In this document: piece by piece, positions 26,841-28,541 of the stretch
Numbering within the stretch: position 1 is the stretch's first letter
Layout: each line of letters opens with the position of its first letter
NCBI GenBank assembly: GCA_945882755.1
Contig: CAMCWS010000015.1
Location: 1-28,541, forward strand
Length of the DNA stretch: 28,541 nucleotides
Reading direction: 5' to 3'
From: Bordetella parapertussis
GTDB lineage: Bacteria; Pseudomonadota; Gammaproteobacteria; Burkholderiales; Burkholderiaceae_C
Notes under the pieces: model-generated
The model's database searches: none
What the model saw: only the letters and a program-made list of their open reading frames with translations
What the model was told of the DNA's origin: nothing
Translations under genes and position numbers: made by a program

Positions 26841-27775
26841 GCCTCTTTGCGCTGCTTGTCGTAGGCGTCCACGATACGCGCCACCAAGGGATGGCGCACC
26901 ACATCTTTGCTGGTGAAGTGGGTGATGGCAATGCCTGACACCCTTCGCAGCACATGTTCTGCGTCTACCAAACCACTGGGACTTCCTTTGGGTAAATCAA
27001 TTTGACTCACATCGCCCGTGATGACGGCTTTAGCCCCAAAACCAATACGCGTGAGGAACATCTTCATTTGCTCAGGCGTGGTGTTTTGAGCTTCATCCAA
27101 AATCACAAAGGCATTGTTCAAGGTACGGCCCCGCATAAAAGCCAGCGGGGCAATTTCCAGTGCACTGCGCTCAAATGCTTTTTGCACCTTGTCAAAACCC
27201 ATCAACTCATACAGCGCGTCATAGAGTGGTCGTAAATAAGGGTCCACTTTCTGCCCCAAATCGCCAGGCAAGAAGCCGAGTTTTTCACCTGCTTCGACAG
27301 CCGGACGGGTCAGGATGATGCGTTGCACCGCGCTGCGCTCCAGCGCATCCACAGCGCTGGCCACCGCCAAATAGGTTTTGCCCGTACCCGCTGGCCCAAT
27401 GCCAAAGGTGATGTCGTGTTGTGCGATATTTTCTAAATACAGGGCTTGGGTAGGGGTACGGGCTTGGACATCGTTGCGACGGGTTGTAAGGCTCAGCGAC
27501 CCATCTTTGTGGCTGCCCATGTGCTCATCACCCACCAGCATCAGTTGTACCTGTTCCTTGGCAATCGGCTTAGCAGCTCGCTCGTACAAAGCTTGTAAGA
27601 CCTCGAGGGCGCGGGTGACTTTGGCTTTGTGGCCGTCGATCCTGAATTTCTCATGGCTGTGGGAAATCTTGACATCAAGGCCGAGTTCGATGGTGCGCAA
27701 ATGCTCATCCATGGCGCCACATACATGGCCAAGTCGGGTGTTGTTGGAGGGGCTGAATGTGTGGCGCAGAATCAA
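26837..27775 (-). CDS. PhoH-like ATPase (PhoL type)
   Basis: PhoH-like proteins are P-loop ATPases, thought to act in RNA metabolism with YbeY; the exact job is unproven. The proposed 312-residue protein has Walker A GPAGTGKT (127-134), LTRPAVEAGEKLGFLPGDL, Walker B FVILDEAQNTTPEQMKMFLTRIG and VITGDVSQIDLPKG. The frame is open to ATG 27880, but that start lies inside the divergent ruvA. Homologues begin MILRHTF, and here ILRHTF follows a TTG codon at 27775, so I take TTG as start. The upstream ribosome-binding site is weak, so the exact start is uncertain. Confidence 0.88.
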   Translation of the reverse strand: MILRHTFSPSNNTRLGHVCGAMDEHLRTIELGLDVKISHSHEKFRIDGHKAKVTRALEVLQALYERAAKPIAKEQVQLMLVGDEHMGSHKDGSLSLTTRRNDVQARTPTQALYLENIAQHDITFGIGPAGTGKTYLAVASAVDALERSAVQRIILTRPAVEAGEKLGFLPGDLGQKVDPYLRPLYDALYELMGFDKVQKAFERSALEIAPLAFMRGRTLNNAFVILDEAQNTTPEQMKMFLTRIGFGAKAVITGDVSQIDLPKGSPSGLVDAEHVLRRVSGIAITHFTSKDVVRHPLVARIVDAYDKQRKEA

Positions 27776-27815
27776 GTTGATAATCCGTTGAAATTTCCCC
27801 AATGATAGGCATTCA

Positions 27816-28391
27816 ATGATCGGCAAGTTGAGCGGCACGCTGAGTGAGAAAAATCCTCCCCAGGTTTTGGTGGATTGCAACGGCGTGGGTTACGAGGTGG
27901 ATGTGCCCATGAGCACCTTCTACAACCTACCGGCGGTGGGCGAAAAAGTCTCGCTGTTGACCCATTTTGTGGTGCGAGAAGATGCCCAAATTTTGTATGG
28001 CTTTGGTTCTTCTGAGGAGCGCTCCGCTTTTCGCCAGTTGATCAAAATTTCGGGTGTGGGCCCACGCATGGCCTTGGGTGTGCTCAGTGGCATGAGCGTG
28101 GCCGAGCTGTCCCAAGCCATCACCTTGCAAGAGGCGGGGCGTTTGGTGAAGATCCCCGGCATTGGCAAAAAAACCGCCGAGCGTTTGTTGCTGGAACTCA
28201 AAGGCAAGATGGGCGCTGACTTGGGGCCGTCTTCGGCACCTGTGGGCGACAACACGCAAAACGACATCTTGCAAGCACTGTTGGCCTTGGGCTACAGCGA
28301 CAAAGAAGCCGCCTTGAGCCTCAAAGCCTTGCCGGCGGGCTTGGGTGTGAGTGAGGGCATCAAGTTCGCGCTCAAGGCCTTGGCCAGGTAA
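27816..28391 (+). CDS. ruvA: Holliday junction DNA helicase subunit RuvA
   Basis: RuvA tetramers clamp Holliday junctions and load the RuvB motors during recombination and repair. The 191-residue protein has the N-terminal OB fold ([35 protein letters not shown]). Two helix-hairpin-helix motifs follow ([16 protein letters not shown] and [17 protein letters not shown]), then a C-terminal RuvB-binding domain ([23 protein letters not shown]). AGG (27807-27809) lies six bases before ATG 27816. The start is 40 bp from the proposed phoH start on the other strand, and ruvB follows after 8 bp. Confidence 0.97.
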   Translation: MIGKLSGTLSEKNPPQVLVDCNGVGYEVDVPMSTFYNLPAVGEKVSLLTHFVVREDAQILYGFGSSEERSAFRQLIKISGVGPRMALGVLSGMSVAELSQAITLQEAGRLVKIPGIGKKTAERLLLELKGKMGADLGPSSAPVGDNTQNDILQALLALGYSDKEAALSLKALPAGLGVSEGIKFALKALAR

Positions 28392-28399
28392 ACAAAGCC

Positions 28400-28541
28400 A
28401 TGAGCATTCAAACCGACAACTTTGGCGAAGACTTCAACCCAGCACCCCGCGTGGTATCAGCCGCACCGGTAAGTCCGCGAGAAGAGGCAATAGAACGTGC
28501 CTTGCGCCCCAAACTGCTGCAAGAGTATGTGGGCCAAGCCA
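28400..28541 (+). CDS. ruvB: Holliday junction helicase RuvB, N-terminal part (cut by window end)
   Basis: RuvB is the AAA+ motor that drives branch migration with RuvA. Only the first 47 residues are present: a variable start ([13 protein letters not shown]), then [19 protein letters not shown], which is the RuvB signature just before the ATPase core. It lies 8 bp behind ruvA, the usual ruvAB pair. The frame is open to the end of the window. Confidence 0.93.
   Translation, partial: MSIQTDNFGEDFNPAPRVVSAAPVSPREEAIERALRPKLLQEYVGQA

Noticed and set aside
1..28541. Search for CRISPR arrays, insertion sequences, phage genes, defence islands or tRNA genes
   Set aside because: No regularly spaced direct repeats, transposase or integrase motifs, tRNA-like cloverleaf or defence-type genes were recognised; every large frame fits a housekeeping or metabolic family.

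Overview
The window looks like ordinary chromosome from a betaproteobacterium of the order Burkholderiales, most likely family Comamonadaceae (a Limnohabitans- or Rhodoferax-like organism). This is inferred from the S-adenosylhomocysteine (SAH) riboswitch in front of ahcY, the ahcY-tlyA-metF operon, a double-length UvrA, and the style of the TyrS, PhoH and ribosomal proteins. I saw no tRNA or rRNA genes, no insertion sequence, prophage, CRISPR array or toxin-antitoxin pair. Genes are packed tightly, often with ATGA overlaps, and no gene-free stretch exceeds 300 bases.

Layout. 1-1522: end of a branched-chain amino acid ABC transporter operon (tail of a probable livM, then livG and livF). 1530-7262: a 1910-residue tandem UvrA with four ATPase modules. 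A small palindromic repeat separates it from prfC (minus strand), which is preceded by an orphan membrane hybrid histidine kinase. 10814-14032: promoter, SAH riboswitch and ahcY-tlyA-metF, a methyl-cycle operon. 14036-17714 (minus): paaABCDE, the phenylacetyl-CoA epoxidase, with an operator-like palindrome at its promoter that also contains the stop codon of the upstream gene rlmJ. 18737-19762: leader, rplM, rpsI and a strong terminator. 19790-21317: an IscR-like site, erpA, and the convergent anmK, with both stop codons inside one palindrome. 21325-23992: a LytM/M23 murein hydrolase (minus) divergent from tyrS. 24028-28541: a cation diffusion facilitator, dbpA, the convergent ybeY-phoH pair, ruvA and the start of ruvB.

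How the genes fit together. AhcY removes SAH, which inhibits methyltransferases, and MetF supplies methyl-tetrahydrofolate to remake methionine. The SAH riboswitch therefore controls both ends of the methyl cycle. TlyA, itself a probable SAM-dependent methyltransferase, lies between them. PaaABCE is a diiron epoxidase with its reductase, and PaaD probably helps insert its metal clusters. AnmK and the M23 hydrolase belong to cell-wall turnover and recycling. Much of the rest serves translation and ribosome maturation (RF3, TlyA, RlmJ, L13, S9, TyrS, DbpA, YbeY).

I found no convincing new multi-gene system. The most notable points are the UvrA halves that look degraded in complementary ways, the base-pairing logic of the ahcY leader that can reach the start codon, the paa operator, the IscR-like site before erpA, and a variant metal-site motif in the CDF transporter.
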